The notes: generated by a model not told the origin, from the sequence alone. A stretch of 43,677 nt of DNA from Parahoeflea olei (GCF_001703635.1 NZ_LQZT01000001.1:605442-649118), one strand, 5' to 3'; shown: positions 1-9,251, counted from the first letter of the stretch. A program made the numbers and translations.

Positions 1-16
1 CGTCTGGGAGGAGAAA

Positions 17-979
17 ATGACAAACACCTGCAGGTTTGCAGCGTTTGGAATGCTGGTTGTCCTCATGTCGGGAGGCGGCGCCACGGCCCATGCCGGGGCG
101 TGCGAGCAGCGTGCTGCCCTGGAGCAGGCCTATTGCGACGCCGATGGCGATCTCGTCGCCGACCTCCCCGCCGACAGCTCGAAACTGCGTGACCCCGACA
201 CGCTGGTCTGGGCCTTCGCGCCGATCGAGGACCCGGCCGTCTATGCCCAGCTGTTCCGCCCGTTCACTCGCCATCTGTCGGCCTGCCTCGACCGCCAGAT
301 CGTCTATTACCCGGTTCAGTCCGTTTCCGCCGAAATCGCCGCCATGCGCGCCGGCCGCCTGCATTTCGCAGGGTTTTCCACCGGCCCCACGGTGGAAGCC
401 GTCAACAAGGCCGGCGCGGTGCCCTTCGCGGCGAAAGGCCAGAACGGCGAAGTGCGGGGCTATCACCTGGTCGCGATCGTGCGCGCGGATTCGCCCTACC
501 AGACGCTCGCGGACCTGAAGGGCAAGCGGGTGGCCCATGTTTCCGCCGCCTCCAATTCCGGCAACCTCGCCGCCCGTGCCCTGTTCCCGGCGGAAGGCCT
601 TGTTCCGGACGAGGACTATCGGCCGATCATGTCGGGCGCCCACGACAAGTCGGTCATGGGCGTGCTGTCGGGCGATTACGACATGGCGGCGGTGGCCTCC
701 GACGTTCTCGAGCGGCTGGTGGAGCGCGGCACGGTCGATCGCTCGGCCATCCGCGTCCTCTATGAAAGCCCGCTGTTTCCGACGGCAGCCTTCGTCCACG
801 CCCATGATCTCGATCCCGCGCTCACGGAGAAGCTGAAGGCCTGCTTCTTTGCGTTCCGGTTTCCACCCGACATGTCGGCCGCCTTCAACGGCGACGAACA
901 GTTCCTGCCGGTCCGCTATGAAGAGGCGTGGCGAACGGTGCGCGAAGTGACCGATGCCGTCGGCGCCTTGCCGGATTGA
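17..979 (+). CDS. PhnD-like periplasmic phosphonate/phosphate-type ABC substrate-binding protein
   Basis: This 320-aa protein has a cleavable signal peptide with a hydrophobic core at about residues 8-20 and a probable cut after Ala26 (TAHA). The mature part fits the PhnD family of phosphate/phosphonate/phosphite binding proteins. It opens with a DTLVWAFAPIEDP strand, has a variable loop and AAMRAGRLHFAGFSTGP around 108-123, and carries the ligand-loop signature DLKGKRVAHVSAASNSGNL at about 166-184. A Ser-Asn-Ser stretch there normally holds the phosphonate oxygens. The ATG follows a strong Shine-Dalgarno sequence (GGAGGAG at the left edge). No phnC or phnE lies beside it. Instead, 38 bases downstream, comes a Fe3+/aminoethylphosphonate-type permease, so it may be a second binding protein for that importer. 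Family assignment is firm; the ligand is not known. Confidence 0.8.
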   Translation: MTNTCRFAAFGMLVVLMSGGGATAHAGACEQRAALEQAYCDADGDLVADLPADSSKLRDPDTLVWAFAPIEDPAVYAQLFRPFTRHLSACLDRQIVYYPVQSVSAEIAAMRAGRLHFAGFSTGPTVEAVNKAGAVPFAAKGQNGEVRGYHLVAIVRADSPYQTLADLKGKRVAHVSAASNSGNLAARALFPAEGLVPDEDYRPIMSGAHDKSVMGVLSGDYDMAAVASDVLERLVERGTVDRSAIRVLYESPLFPTAAFVHAHDLDPALTEKLKACFFAFRFPPDMSAAFNGDEQFLPVRYEEAWRTVREVTDAVGALPD

Positions 980-1017
980 AGCCAGAAGAAAAACCATTCC
1001 CAACCAGAAGTGAGCCC

Positions 1018-2856
1018 ATGACCCAGCAAACCGTTTTGCCGGAGGAGCGCGCGCATCCTCTCTCGGCCTGGAAAAGGCTGTCCTATCTCGTCCGCGTCAA
1101 GAGCGCCGATCCGACCCTCCTGCTGGCCTTGGCGCTGCTGATCGTCTTCGGCTATCTCATCTTCGCGCCCGTCGTGCTCCTGCTGGTCGATGCGGTCACG
1201 GTGCATTTCGCCGATACGGCGCGAACCCGGCAGGATCTCGGTGACCTGACCTTCTATTATCTCAACCGGGTGCTGCTCTCGCCGATATCGCGCGATCTGT
1301 TCTGGTGGCCGCTCGCCCACACGGCGATCATCAGCGCCGGCGCGATCTTGCTCGCATTCCTGGTCGGCGCCCCGATCGGCTGGCTGCTGAGCCGCACGGA
1401 CCTGATGGGCAAGAAGTGGTTTTCCACGGCCCTGCTGGTCCCCTACATGCTGCCCTCCTGGACCTTTGCGCTCGCCTGGCTGACGCTCTTCAAGAACCGC
1501 ACGATCGGCGGCCTGCCGGGCTGGATGGAGACCCTGGGCTTCACGCCGCCGGACTGGCTGGCCTACGGGGCGCTGCCGATCGCGCTCATCCTCGCGCTTC
1601 ACTATGCGCCCTTCGTCATCCTGCTGTTCGGCAATGCGCTGAAGCAGTTCGACACGCAGCTCGAAGATTCCGCCCGCAGCCTCGGCGCCAGCCCGCTCAC
1701 CGTTGCGCGCCGGATCATCCTGCCGCTGATGATGCCGTCGCTGGTGTCCGCCGCCACGCTCATCTTCGCCAAATGCCTGGGCGATTTCGGCGTGGCCTAT
1801 GTGCTCGGCGTGCCGGTCGGCTTCGATGTGCTGGCCACATCGCTGTTCCGCGCGATCTCGACAAGCCAGGCCGGTGCATCGGCCGTGCTTGCCGGCGCCA
1901 TCGTGCTTCTGGGCAGCCTGTCGATCATCATCGACATGCGCCTGCTCAAGGAAGCCCGGCGCTTCGTGACCATTGGCGCAAAGGGCGCGATTGCGCGCGA
2001 GGCGCCGCTCGGAAAATGGCAGTTGCCGGCGGTCGCCTGGGCGTTTGCGGTGTTTCTGGTCAGTGCGGGCATACCGCTTGCGGCGCTGTTGCTCACCACG
2101 GTGATGCATGTCCCCGGTTCGTTCAGCCTCGACAACTTCACCCTCGACTACTGGATCGGCACCGATCTCGGCACCACCGCGCTGCACCAGGGGATTCTCC
2201 TGACCGGCGAATTCTGGCTGGCGCTGTGGAACAGCGTCTGGATGGTGGGTCTGGCCGCCACCGGTGCGGGCATGCTCGGCCTGCTGGTCGGCTATGCCGT
2301 GGTTCGCTCGCCGGTGCGCTTCGTGTCGGTGGCGCTGCGGCAGATCACGTTCCTGCCCTATCTGGTTCCCGGGATCGCCTTCGCCGCCGCCTATCTCTCC
2401 ATGTTCGCCGTGCCCCGGCCGCCGCTGCCGGCCCTTTACGGCACGCCGATCATCCTGGTGCTGGCAATCCTTGCAGACCAGATGCCCTTCGCATCGCGCG
2501 CCGGCATCTCCTCGATGATGCAGCTCGGCCGCGAACCGGAGGAAGCCGGGCAGATCGTCGGAGCCGGCTGGTTCCGCCGCATGCGCTCCATCGTGCTGCC
2601 GATCCAGCGCGGCGCGCTTGTCTCGGCGATCCTGCTGCCCTTCATCTCCGGCATCAAGGGCTTGAGCCTCGTCGTGGTGCTTGCCGTGCCGGGCACGGAT
2701 CTCCTGACCACCTACGCAATCCGCCTTGTCGATTACGGCTACAGCCAGGCTGCCAATGCCGTGGTGGTGATGCTCTGCGTCGTCGCCTTTGCCGGCACCA
2801 TGCTGGTCCAGAAGATCGGCAAGGCCAACCTCTCTGACGGTATGGGAAGCAAATAA
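1018..2856 (+). CDS. Fused two-domain ABC permease, Fe3+/2-aminoethylphosphonate type
   Basis: This 612-aa inner-membrane protein is made of two fused BPD-transport permease domains with about twelve membrane segments. This is the usual length and layout of FbpB/PhnU-like permeases. Each half has the EAA loop that docks on the ATPase: EDSARSLGASPLTVARRII in the first half and EEAGQIVGAGWFRRMRSIV in the second. I chose the ATG at 1018 because the in-frame upstream start at 928 lies inside the preceding gene and gives an un-membrane-like, Arg-rich leader. The stop codon overlaps the ATPase start by one base (TAATG), so the two are translationally coupled. The substrate could be ferric iron, a sugar phosphate or an alkylphosphonate. 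The PhnD-like neighbour favours an organophosphorus compound, but that is inference. Confidence 0.88.
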   Translation: MTQQTVLPEERAHPLSAWKRLSYLVRVKSADPTLLLALALLIVFGYLIFAPVVLLLVDAVTVHFADTARTRQDLGDLTFYYLNRVLLSPISRDLFWWPLAHTAIISAGAILLAFLVGAPIGWLLSRTDLMGKKWFSTALLVPYMLPSWTFALAWLTLFKNRTIGGLPGWMETLGFTPPDWLAYGALPIALILALHYAPFVILLFGNALKQFDTQLEDSARSLGASPLTVARRIILPLMMPSLVSAATLIFAKCLGDFGVAYVLGVPVGFDVLATSLFRAISTSQAGASAVLAGAIVLLGSLSIIIDMRLLKEARRFVTIGAKGAIAREAPLGKWQLPAVAWAFAVFLVSAGIPLAALLLTTVMHVPGSFSLDNFTLDYWIGTDLGTTALHQGILLTGEFWLALWNSVWMVGLAATGAGMLGLLVGYAVVRSPVRFVSVALRQITFLPYLVPGIAFAAAYLSMFAVPRPPLPALYGTPIILVLAILADQMPFASRAGISSMMQLGREPEEAGQIVGAGWFRRMRSIVLPIQRGALVSAILLPFISGIKGLSLVVVLAVPGTDLLTTYAIRLVDYGYSQAANAVVVMLCVVAFAGTMLVQKIGKANLSDGMGSK

Positions 2857-3956
2857 TGTCCAGCATCGTATTGGAAAACATCCGCAAGACTTACGGCCGC
2901 AACGCGCCCCCCGCCATCGCCGATCTGAGCATGGAAATCGGCTCCTCCGAATTCCTCTGCCTGCTCGGCCCGTCCGGCTGCGGCAAGACCACGACGCTGC
3001 GCATGATCGCCGGCCTCGAGCATCCGACGGACGGCCGCATCCTGGTCGACGGCAAGCCGATCGTTTCGGTCGCGGACGGTCTCTTCACCGTGCCGGAGAA
3101 GCGCAACATGGGCCTGGTCTTCCAGAACTATGCGCTCTGGCCGCACATGACCATCCGCGACAATGTCGCCTTCGGCCTGACACTGCGCAAGATGCCCGCC
3201 GCCGAGCGCGACGCCACCGTCGATCAGGTGATGACGACGCTCGGAATTGCCCGCTATGCGGATCGCTACCCGGGACAGCTGTCCGGCGGCCAGCAGCAGC
3301 GCGTGGCGCTCGCGCGCATGCTCGCGCTGCAGCCGTCCGTCATCCTGCTCGACGAGCCGCTCTCCAACCTCGACGCCAAGCTGAGGCTGGAGATGCGCAC
3401 CGAGCTCAAGCGCATTCACGCCGAGGCGGGCTCCACCATCGTCTTCGTCACCCACGACCAGTGGGAGGCGATGACCCTCGCCACCACCATCGCCGTGATG
3501 AGCGAAGGAGAGTTGCAGCAGGTCGGCACGCCCGATGACATCTACGAGCGCCCCGCCAACCGCTTCGTCGCCGAATTCGTCGGCAACCTGCCGATCAACA
3601 TCGTCGAGCGCGACGATGGCCGGAGCGACGCCCTGCATGCGTGGATCGACCGCTGCTTGACGCTGTTCGCCGTCGACGGGGCTCGCGTCGCTTCCGCCGG
3701 TATCCGGCCGGAAGCGCTCAGGTTCGGCAGTCTTTCCGACGAGGAGGTCACCCGGCACGCGGCCGGCCAAGGCGTGATCGTCGACATCGTCCCCACGGGT
3801 GGAAGCTGGATCGTCGAACTCGACGTCGCAGGCCATCGCGTCTTCGCCATCGCCACAGAGCATCCGCAGGTGACCACGGGCGAGCAAACGCATTTCTGGG
3901 TCGAAAGGCATCACCTGCATCTTTTCGACCGGGACAAGAAACGCATCACCCTGTGA
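2856..3956 (+). CDS. ABC transporter ATP-binding protein (FbpC/PotA/PhnT type)
   Basis: This 366-aa ATPase energises the permease encoded just before it. Motifs in order are Walker A GPSGCGKTT (38-46), Q-loop FQNY (89-92), signature LSGGQQQR (142-149), Walker B VILLDEPLSNLD (162-173) and the switch His200 in VTHDQ. A C-terminal extension of about 120 residues includes AGIRPEAL and is the TOBE/OB regulatory domain of the carbohydrate/iron/polyamine/aminoethylphosphonate group. The start overlaps the permease stop by one base. All catalytic motifs are intact. The next gene starts 35 bases downstream, with GGAGG before it, and is the matching binding protein. Confidence 0.92.
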   Translation: MSSIVLENIRKTYGRNAPPAIADLSMEIGSSEFLCLLGPSGCGKTTTLRMIAGLEHPTDGRILVDGKPIVSVADGLFTVPEKRNMGLVFQNYALWPHMTIRDNVAFGLTLRKMPAAERDATVDQVMTTLGIARYADRYPGQLSGGQQQRVALARMLALQPSVILLDEPLSNLDAKLRLEMRTELKRIHAEAGSTIVFVTHDQWEAMTLATTIAVMSEGELQQVGTPDDIYERPANRFVAEFVGNLPINIVERDDGRSDALHAWIDRCLTLFAVDGARVASAGIRPEALRFGSLSDEEVTRHAAGQGVIVDIVPTGGSWIVELDVAGHRVFAIATEHPQVTTGEQTHFWVERHHLHLFDRDKKRITL

Positions 3957-3991
3957 CGGGGATGTGCAACCAAAGGCAACGGAGGACCTCA

Positions 3992-5131
3992 ATGCCTAGA
4001 CTATCGATCTGCATTCTGACGAGCGTGTCCGCTCTCACCATCGGCCTGGCAAGCGCTACGGCGCAGGAAGCCAAGGAAATCGGGATTCCTGACAGCGAAT
4101 ACTCGCTGGAAGCCCTCATCGAGGCTGCCAAGAAGGAAGACCCGATCACCGTCATCGACGCCACCGGCAAGATCGTTGCGATGGCCGAGAACTTCTCGAA
4201 GAAATACGGCCTTCAGGCAACCGGCGTGAAGATGAGCGGCCAGGACCAGGAACAGGTGATCGCCCGCGAAGCCGCAGCCGGCAATGTGCGCACCGACGTC
4301 TTCAACATGAGCAACCTGCCCTCCGTGACCAGCCAGATCCTGCCGCAGGGCTTCGGCATTTCCTGGCTGGCGCCGGACCTCAAGGACAAGATTCCCGCCG
4401 AATACCAGAACCCGGCGATCACCAGCAACAATCCCTGGGTGTTCGCCTACAACACCGACGTCAACGGCGAGACCTGCCCGGTCGACAATCTCTGGGCACT
4501 GACCACGGACGCGTGGAAGGGGCGCGTCGCCATGCCCGATCCCCTGCTGCGCAACGAGACCATGTTCTGGTTCAACCAGCTCGCGGAGCATGGCGACCAG
4601 GCCATGCGCGAAGCCTACAAGGCCCAGTTCGGCGAGGAACTTGAAACCGACGAGGCAAGCGCGACGGCCGAATGGGTCAAGCGCCTTGCCCAGAACAAGC
4701 CGAAGGTCACCAAAAGCGACAGCGATGTCGGCCCGATCGTCGGCGCCAAGGAAGAGCAGCCCCCGATCGGCTTCCTCAGCGCGGCGATCTTCCGCGATGC
4801 GAAGAAGAACGGCTATGGCATGGGCATCTGCAAGGAGATGAAACCGTGGGTCGGCCAGCTGACGCCGCGGGTTGCGGTCATCGCCAGCGGCACCAAAAGC
4901 CCCAACACCGCCAAGCTCTTCGCCCGTTTCATCATGACGGAAGAAGGCATGGCGCCGCAGCTTCATGACGGCAAGATCTCGACCAATATCGACGCGAAGA
5001 TGCCCGACGACGAAGCCTCCGGCATCGCCAACTATGTCGACCGGCTCTATGTGAACCACTCCGAGACGACCGACAGCGACTTTGCCAAACTGCAGGATTG
5101 GCAGGACTTCTGGCTGACGAACTCGCGGTAA
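3992..5131 (+). CDS. FbpA-like periplasmic ABC substrate-binding protein
   Basis: This 379-aa extracellular solute-binding protein belongs to the family 1 (ferric iron / 2-aminoethylphosphonate) fold. The signal peptide is about residues 1-24 (hydrophobic core ILTSVSALTIGLA, then SATA, cut before QE). The mature part shows typical features: IAREAAAGNVRTDVFNMSN near the hinge, NNPWVFAYNTDV, and a DPLLRNETMFWFNQL segment in the second lobe. I took the ATG at 3992 because GGAGG sits 7-11 bases before it and because the longer frame starts inside the ATPase gene. It is the last gene of the operon. The classic paired tyrosines of ferric-binding FbpA are not obvious, so an organic ligand is at least as likely as iron. 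Confidence 0.85.
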   Translation: MPRLSICILTSVSALTIGLASATAQEAKEIGIPDSEYSLEALIEAAKKEDPITVIDATGKIVAMAENFSKKYGLQATGVKMSGQDQEQVIAREAAAGNVRTDVFNMSNLPSVTSQILPQGFGISWLAPDLKDKIPAEYQNPAITSNNPWVFAYNTDVNGETCPVDNLWALTTDAWKGRVAMPDPLLRNETMFWFNQLAEHGDQAMREAYKAQFGEELETDEASATAEWVKRLAQNKPKVTKSDSDVGPIVGAKEEQPPIGFLSAAIFRDAKKNGYGMGICKEMKPWVGQLTPRVAVIASGTKSPNTAKLFARFIMTEEGMAPQLHDGKISTNIDAKMPDDEASGIANYVDRLYVNHSETTDSDFAKLQDWQDFWLTNSR

Positions 5132-5139
5132 GCGAAACC

Positions 5140-5163
5140 GCCCCACGTAGCGATGCGTGGGGC
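5140..5163. terminator. Stem-loop between convergent operons
   Basis: A perfect 8-bp inverted repeat, GCCCCACG / CGTGGGGC with an 8-base loop, begins 9 bases after the stop of the FbpA-like gene. It lies in the 179-bp gap between convergent genes, so it could end transcription from either side. There is no strong T run, so I call it a terminator with moderate confidence. I see nothing else in the rest of the gap. Confidence 0.5.
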
Positions 5164-5310
5164 ATCTCCTGTCGGCCGCGCCGTCAGGTCATCACGACAC
5201 ACCAGCGACCGGTCCCCGAGCCACCCGACGGATCTCCGAATGCCGGAGCCTGACCTGCCAACGCGACGGGATCCCGCGACCCGGAACCCCGCCCCCGACC
5301 CTGCCGGTCT

Positions 5311-6786
5311 TCACACCGCCCAGTACAGGCTCTTGGCCTGCTGGTAGGCACGCATGCCCTGGAGGCCCTTCTCGCGGCCGAGGCCCGAGAGCTTGAAGCC
5401 GCCGAAGGGGGCTGCGATCGAGAGCTGCTTGTAGGTATTGATCCAGACCGTGCCGGCTTCGAGCGCGCGCCCCACCCGCCAGGCTTTGCGGTAATCGCTG
5501 GTCCACAGGCCCGCGGCCAGACCATAGACGCTGTCGTTGGCCGCCGCGACCAGATCGTCTTCATCCTCGAAGGTCATGAAACACAGCACGGGCCCGAAGA
5601 TCTCCTCCTGGGCAATCTCCGACCTGTTGTCGATCCCGCCGATGATCGTCGGCAGGTAATAGGCGCCGTCGGCGTAGACGTCGCCTTCCGGGCGCCGGCC
5701 GCCGAGGATCGCTTCGCCGCCGGCCTCAAGGCCCTTGCGGACGAAACTTTCGACCCGATCCCGGTGCGCGAAGGATGCCAGCGGCCCGAGATTGCTGTCG
5801 GGATCGGTCGGCGGACCGAGCCGCAAGGCCTGGGCCTCCTGGACCAGAAGCTCCCGGAACTCGTCGGCGACGCGCTGTTCCACGAACAGCCGTGACCCCG
5901 CGACGCAGGATTGCCCCGTGCCTCCGAAGATGCCGCTGGCAACCGTCTTGGCCGCTTCCTTCAGATCGGCGTCGGCAAAGACGATATGCGGAGACTTGCC
6001 GCCAAGCTCGAGGATCATCGGCACGAGCCGGTTGGCCGCCCCGCGCGCGATTGTCTGCCCGGTCGAAGTTCCACCGGTAAAGCTGATCAGTCCGATCAGG
6101 TCGTTTTCGACCAGGGCCTTCGCCGTTTCCACGCCGCCTGTGACAATGGAGACGAGACCGTCGGGGACCCCCGCGGCGACCATGCACTGCCCCAGCGCCA
6201 GCGTGACGAAGGACGTCGTCTCCGCGGCCTTGAGCACGACGGCATTGCCGGCGGCAAGCGCCGGCGCAAGCTTCTGCGCGCCCATGGTCAGGGGCGAGTT
6301 CCAGGGCGTGAGTGCCGCGACCACGCCGACGGGTTCGTGCACGGTCATGGTGAAATAGTCGCCGCGCGCGGGCGGCAGCGCATCCTCGCTGCACTCGCAG
6401 ACCGCCGCGTAATAGCGAAAGATCCCGGCTGCGGCCAACGCCTGCGCCCGGCTCTCGGCGCGGGTCTTGCCGTTCTCGTTCATCTGCAGTTCGGCGAGAT
6501 GGTCGGCCTGGCGCTCCACCTCGTCGGCCGCGCGATAAAGCACGCGCGCCCGCAGATGCGGCGGCTGGGCCGCCCAGCCGGACTTGCGCTGGGCTTCTCG
6601 CGCCAGCGCAATGGCCTGCGCGACCTGGGCGGGCGTCGAGGTGCCGACCCGTCCGATGCGCTGGCCGTTGGCAGGATTGATCACGTCCATCACCGGTCCG
6701 TCACCCGGCGTGGCACGCCCTGCGATCAGCAGGTCTTCGATGCCATCGGGCAGCGGCATGGCAACTGGAGTATCAAATAGCGGCAT
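5311..6786 (-). CDS. NAD(P)+-dependent aldehyde dehydrogenase
   Basis: This 491-aa cytosolic enzyme should oxidise an aldehyde to its acid with NAD(P)+. It has full ALDH-superfamily length and all active-site landmarks: PWNSP with Asn163, VVLKAAE with Lys186 for the cofactor, LELGGKSP with general base Glu260, and GQSCVAGSR with nucleophile Cys294. I prefer the ATG at 6786, preceded by AAGGA at a good distance. A TTG seven codons upstream, at 6807, overlaps the livF stop and is the alternative. It closes the minus-strand liv operon, only 17 bases after livF, so it probably acts on an aldehyde made from the imported compound or from the products of the hydrolase at the head of the operon. The specific aldehyde cannot be read from the sequence. 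Confidence 0.92.
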   Translation of the reverse strand: MPLFDTPVAMPLPDGIEDLLIAGRATPGDGPVMDVINPANGQRIGRVGTSTPAQVAQAIALAREAQRKSGWAAQPPHLRARVLYRAADEVERQADHLAELQMNENGKTRAESRAQALAAAGIFRYYAAVCECSEDALPPARGDYFTMTVHEPVGVVAALTPWNSPLTMGAQKLAPALAAGNAVVLKAAETTSFVTLALGQCMVAAGVPDGLVSIVTGGVETAKALVENDLIGLISFTGGTSTGQTIARGAANRLVPMILELGGKSPHIVFADADLKEAAKTVASGIFGGTGQSCVAGSRLFVEQRVADEFRELLVQEAQALRLGPPTDPDSNLGPLASFAHRDRVESFVRKGLEAGGEAILGGRRPEGDVYADGAYYLPTIIGGIDNRSEIAQEEIFGPVLCFMTFEDEDDLVAAANDSVYGLAAGLWTSDYRKAWRVGRALEAGTVWINTYKQLSIAAPFGGFKLSGLGREKGLQGMRAYQQAKSLYWAV

Positions 6787-6803
6787 GGTCGAAATATCCT
6801 TGT

Positions 6804-7517
6804 TCAAAGCCCGAGATAGGCTGCCCGGATATCCGGGCTCGCCAAAAGGTCCTGGCCGCTGCCGGTCAGGGTCACGCGTCCTGTCTCAAGCACGATTCCC
6901 GTACTGGCGAGCGAGAGCGCCATCTGCGCGTTCTGCTCGACGAGCAGAACCGTCATTCCAAGACTCTGCGAAATCTGCGCGATGATGCGGCCAAGTTCGG
7001 CGACGATGATCGGCGCGATCCCGAGGGAAGGCTCGTCCAGCAGCAGCACACGCGGCTGCGCCATCAGCGCCCGTCCGATCGCGCACATCTGCTGTTCCCC
7101 GCCCGAGAGCGATCCGGCCGCCTGCCGCTTGCGCTCCTTGAGCCGCGGGAAATAACCGTAGACCCGCTCGAGCATCTCATCCCGGGCCTTGCGGTTGGAA
7201 ACGGTGTAGGCCCCCATGAACAGGTTCTCCTCCACCGAAAGCGCCGGAAACAGCCGGCGCCCTTCGGGAGACAGGGCAACGCCACGACGAAGCGCCGCAC
7301 CGGGCTTGGAGGGAACCGTTTCGCCGCCAACCTGGATGGTGCCGGAAACGGGATCGACCATTCCGCAGATCGCCTTGAGAACGGTGCTCTTGCCGGCGCC
7401 GTTGGAGCCCACCAGCGCCGCGATCCGGCCTTCCGGAACATCGAAACTGACATCGTGAAGAGCCCGGACCGGTCCGTAATTGACCGTCAGGTTCCGGATG
7501 GAGAGATCATTCGACAT
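6804..7517 (-). CDS. livF: Branched-chain amino acid-type ABC transporter ATPase LivF
   Basis: This 237-aa protein is the second ATPase of a HAAT (branched-chain amino acid/amide) importer. Walker A is GSNGAGKST (37-45), the signature is LSGGEQQM (137-144), and Walker B continues into DEPSLGIAP (161-169), which is characteristic of LivF. It ends in the short LivF tail with no TOBE domain. The ATG at 7517 lies 11 bases inside the end of livG, so translation is coupled. In-frame codons upstream run into livG and are not used. HAAT systems also carry urea, amides and aromatic acids, so the liv name reflects family, not substrate. Confidence 0.92.
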   Translation of the reverse strand: MSNDLSIRNLTVNYGPVRALHDVSFDVPEGRIAALVGSNGAGKSTVLKAICGMVDPVSGTIQVGGETVPSKPGAALRRGVALSPEGRRLFPALSVEENLFMGAYTVSNRKARDEMLERVYGYFPRLKERKRQAAGSLSGGEQQMCAIGRALMAQPRVLLLDEPSLGIAPIIVAELGRIIAQISQSLGMTVLLVEQNAQMALSLASTGIVLETGRVTLTGSGQDLLASPDIRAAYLGL

Positions 7518-8280
7518 GTTCGGCTCCAAGATAGGCCTCGATGACCTTCTGATCGTTGCGCACATCCTCGGGCTGGCCGTCGGCGATCTTCTCGCCGTGA
7601 TCCAGCACCACGATGTGGTCACACAGCTTCATGATCAGGCGCATGTGATGCTCGACGATGAGGATGGTGAGGTTGAAGTCGCGCTTGAGGTCCTGCAGGA
7701 TCGCGCCGAAGCGGTCGACTTCCTCGGGATTGAGGCCCGCTGCCGGCTCATCGAGCAACAAGAGCGACGGCCGGGTGGCAAGGCCGATCGCGACCCCCAG
7801 CCGCTTTTGGTGGCCGTAGGCGAGCGTGCCCGCGATCTGGTCGGCATGCTCGGTCAGGCCGACGGCACGCATGACCTCCTCGACGGAGGCATGACCAGCC
7901 GCCTCGGCTTCGCGCGCGGCCGCTCCGCCGAACAGCGACGAGCCGAGCCCCAAAGGATGGCGCAGCAGCGCCCCGCGCAGGATGTTTTCCCGCACCGTCG
8001 CCTTCGGGAAGGTCGTGGCCGCCTGGAAGGTGCGCGCCAGCCCCCGCTCCACCACCTGGTGCGGCGGCAGGCCGGTGATTTCGCGTCCATCGAAAACCAC
8101 CTTTCCGGATGTCGCCGAAAGGGTTCCGGTTATCAGGTTGAAACAGGTCGTCTTGCCCGCTCCATTCGGCCCGATGATGCCGCTGATATGGCCGCGCTCG
8201 ACCTCGAAACTGACGTCGGAGAGGGCCGCGAGTCCACCGAACCTCTTGCTCAGTCCCTCGACGTTGAGAATGCTGTTCAT
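7507..8280 (-). CDS. livG: Branched-chain amino acid-type ABC transporter ATPase LivG
   Basis: This 257-aa protein is the first ATPase of the HAAT importer. Walker A is GPNGAGKTT (37-45). The signature region reads LAYGHQKRLGVA, the relaxed form seen in LivG proteins in place of LSGGQ, and Walker B follows as LLLLDEPAAGLNPEEV. A long LivG-type insert with GLARTFQAATTFPKATVREN precedes it. Its start overlaps livM by four bases (ATGA) and its end overlaps livF. The ATPase is expected to work as a LivF-LivG heterodimer on the LivH-LivM membrane pair. Confidence 0.92.
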   Translation of the reverse strand: MNSILNVEGLSKRFGGLAALSDVSFEVERGHISGIIGPNGAGKTTCFNLITGTLSATSGKVVFDGREITGLPPHQVVERGLARTFQAATTFPKATVRENILRGALLRHPLGLGSSLFGGAAAREAEAAGHASVEEVMRAVGLTEHADQIAGTLAYGHQKRLGVAIGLATRPSLLLLDEPAAGLNPEEVDRFGAILQDLKRDFNLTILIVEHHMRLIMKLCDHIVVLDHGEKIADGQPEDVRNDQKVIEAYLGAEHVE

Positions 8281-9251
8281 GAGCGGTCTCCCTTCAACCG
8301 GGTGAGCTGTCCCGACAGGCCGGCCAGTCCCTGCGGCAGGAACCGGAGCACCGCGATCAGGATCACGCCGTAGATGATGTGCTGGTATTCGAGCGCGCCG
8401 CGCAGGAATTCCGGCAGGGGCGTGAGGAAGATTGCTCCGACGAGCGGCCCCCAGAGGGCCAGGCGGCCACCGGTCACGAGAATGATCACGTAGGAGACGG
8501 ACAGCTGGAAGCCGAAGGTCTCAGGCGAAATGAAGCCGATATAGTGCGCCATGATCGCACCGGTGAAGCCGGCGATCGAACTGCCGATCACGAAGGCGAG
8601 GTTTTGCGTCCGCGCCGTCGGCGTTCCCGAGGATTCCGCAAGCGCCGGATTTTCCTCCACCGCCGCGAAACGACGGCCCAATTGCCCGTTGCGGATGAGG
8701 TAGAGAAGCGCAGTCACGGCCACGAGACAGGCAAGGGTGAAGACATAGACCTGCGACTGCTCGGCAAGCACAAGGCCGAACAGCTCGATCTTCGGCACGC
8801 CGGCGATGCCGCTCGAGCCGCCCGACACGCCGGGGAACTCAAGCATGACCAGGCGAAACAGCTCGTTGAGCGCAAAGGTGATCAGCACGAAATAGACCCC
8901 GCGCAGGCGAAGCAGAGGCTTGCCGATGAGATAGGCCACGGCGCCGGCAACGAGCGCGCCAGCCGGCAGACCGACGACAAACGGCAGGCCCAGTCGGGTG
9001 ACCAGCAGCACGGAGGTATAGGCGCCCAGTCCGACGAATGCGGCATGGGCGAGCGAAAGCTGTCCGACCCAGGCGATCACCGCCAGCCCGCTCGTCGCCA
9101 TGGCCGCGAGGCACACCATGATGCCGACATGGAAATAGAACACATTGCCGGTGAACCAGGGCACCGACGCGATGAGCGCGGCAATCACCAGATAGACGAA
9201 CGTGCTTGCGCCAACCGTCGGCACAGTTTTTTTCGACACGGCAGCACTCAT
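8277..9251 (-). CDS. livM: Branched-chain amino acid-type ABC permease LivM
   Basis: This 324-aa inner-membrane permease has many hydrophobic segments and the LivM hallmark around residues 50-85, AVIAWVGQLSLAHAAFVGLG. A cytoplasmic loop contains RFAAVEENPALAESSG, the helix that contacts the ATPase (the usual LivM form is AxRENExxAxxxG). The last third includes GGRLALWGPLVGA, also typical. It overlaps livH by four bases at its start and livG by four at its end, so the four membrane and ATPase genes form one tightly coupled unit. Confidence 0.92.
   Translation of the reverse strand: MSAAVSKKTVPTVGASTFVYLVIAALIASVPWFTGNVFYFHVGIMVCLAAMATSGLAVIAWVGQLSLAHAAFVGLGAYTSVLLVTRLGLPFVVGLPAGALVAGAVAYLIGKPLLRLRGVYFVLITFALNELFRLVMLEFPGVSGGSSGIAGVPKIELFGLVLAEQSQVYVFTLACLVAVTALLYLIRNGQLGRRFAAVEENPALAESSGTPTARTQNLAFVIGSSIAGFTGAIMAHYIGFISPETFGFQLSVSYVIILVTGGRLALWGPLVGAIFLTPLPEFLRGALEYQHIIYGVILIAVLRFLPQGLAGLSGQLTRLKGDRS

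Noticed and set aside
916..2187. Open frame of about 420 codons antisense to the fused permease gene
   Set aside because: It is rich in Arg, Gln and Asp with no domain; the sense strand encodes a clear permease.
1018..5131. Plain ferric iron uptake system
   Set aside because: The permease, ATPase and receptor fit that family, but the ferric-binding tyrosine pair is not evident and a PhnD-like receptor precedes them. Iron is not excluded, only not supported.
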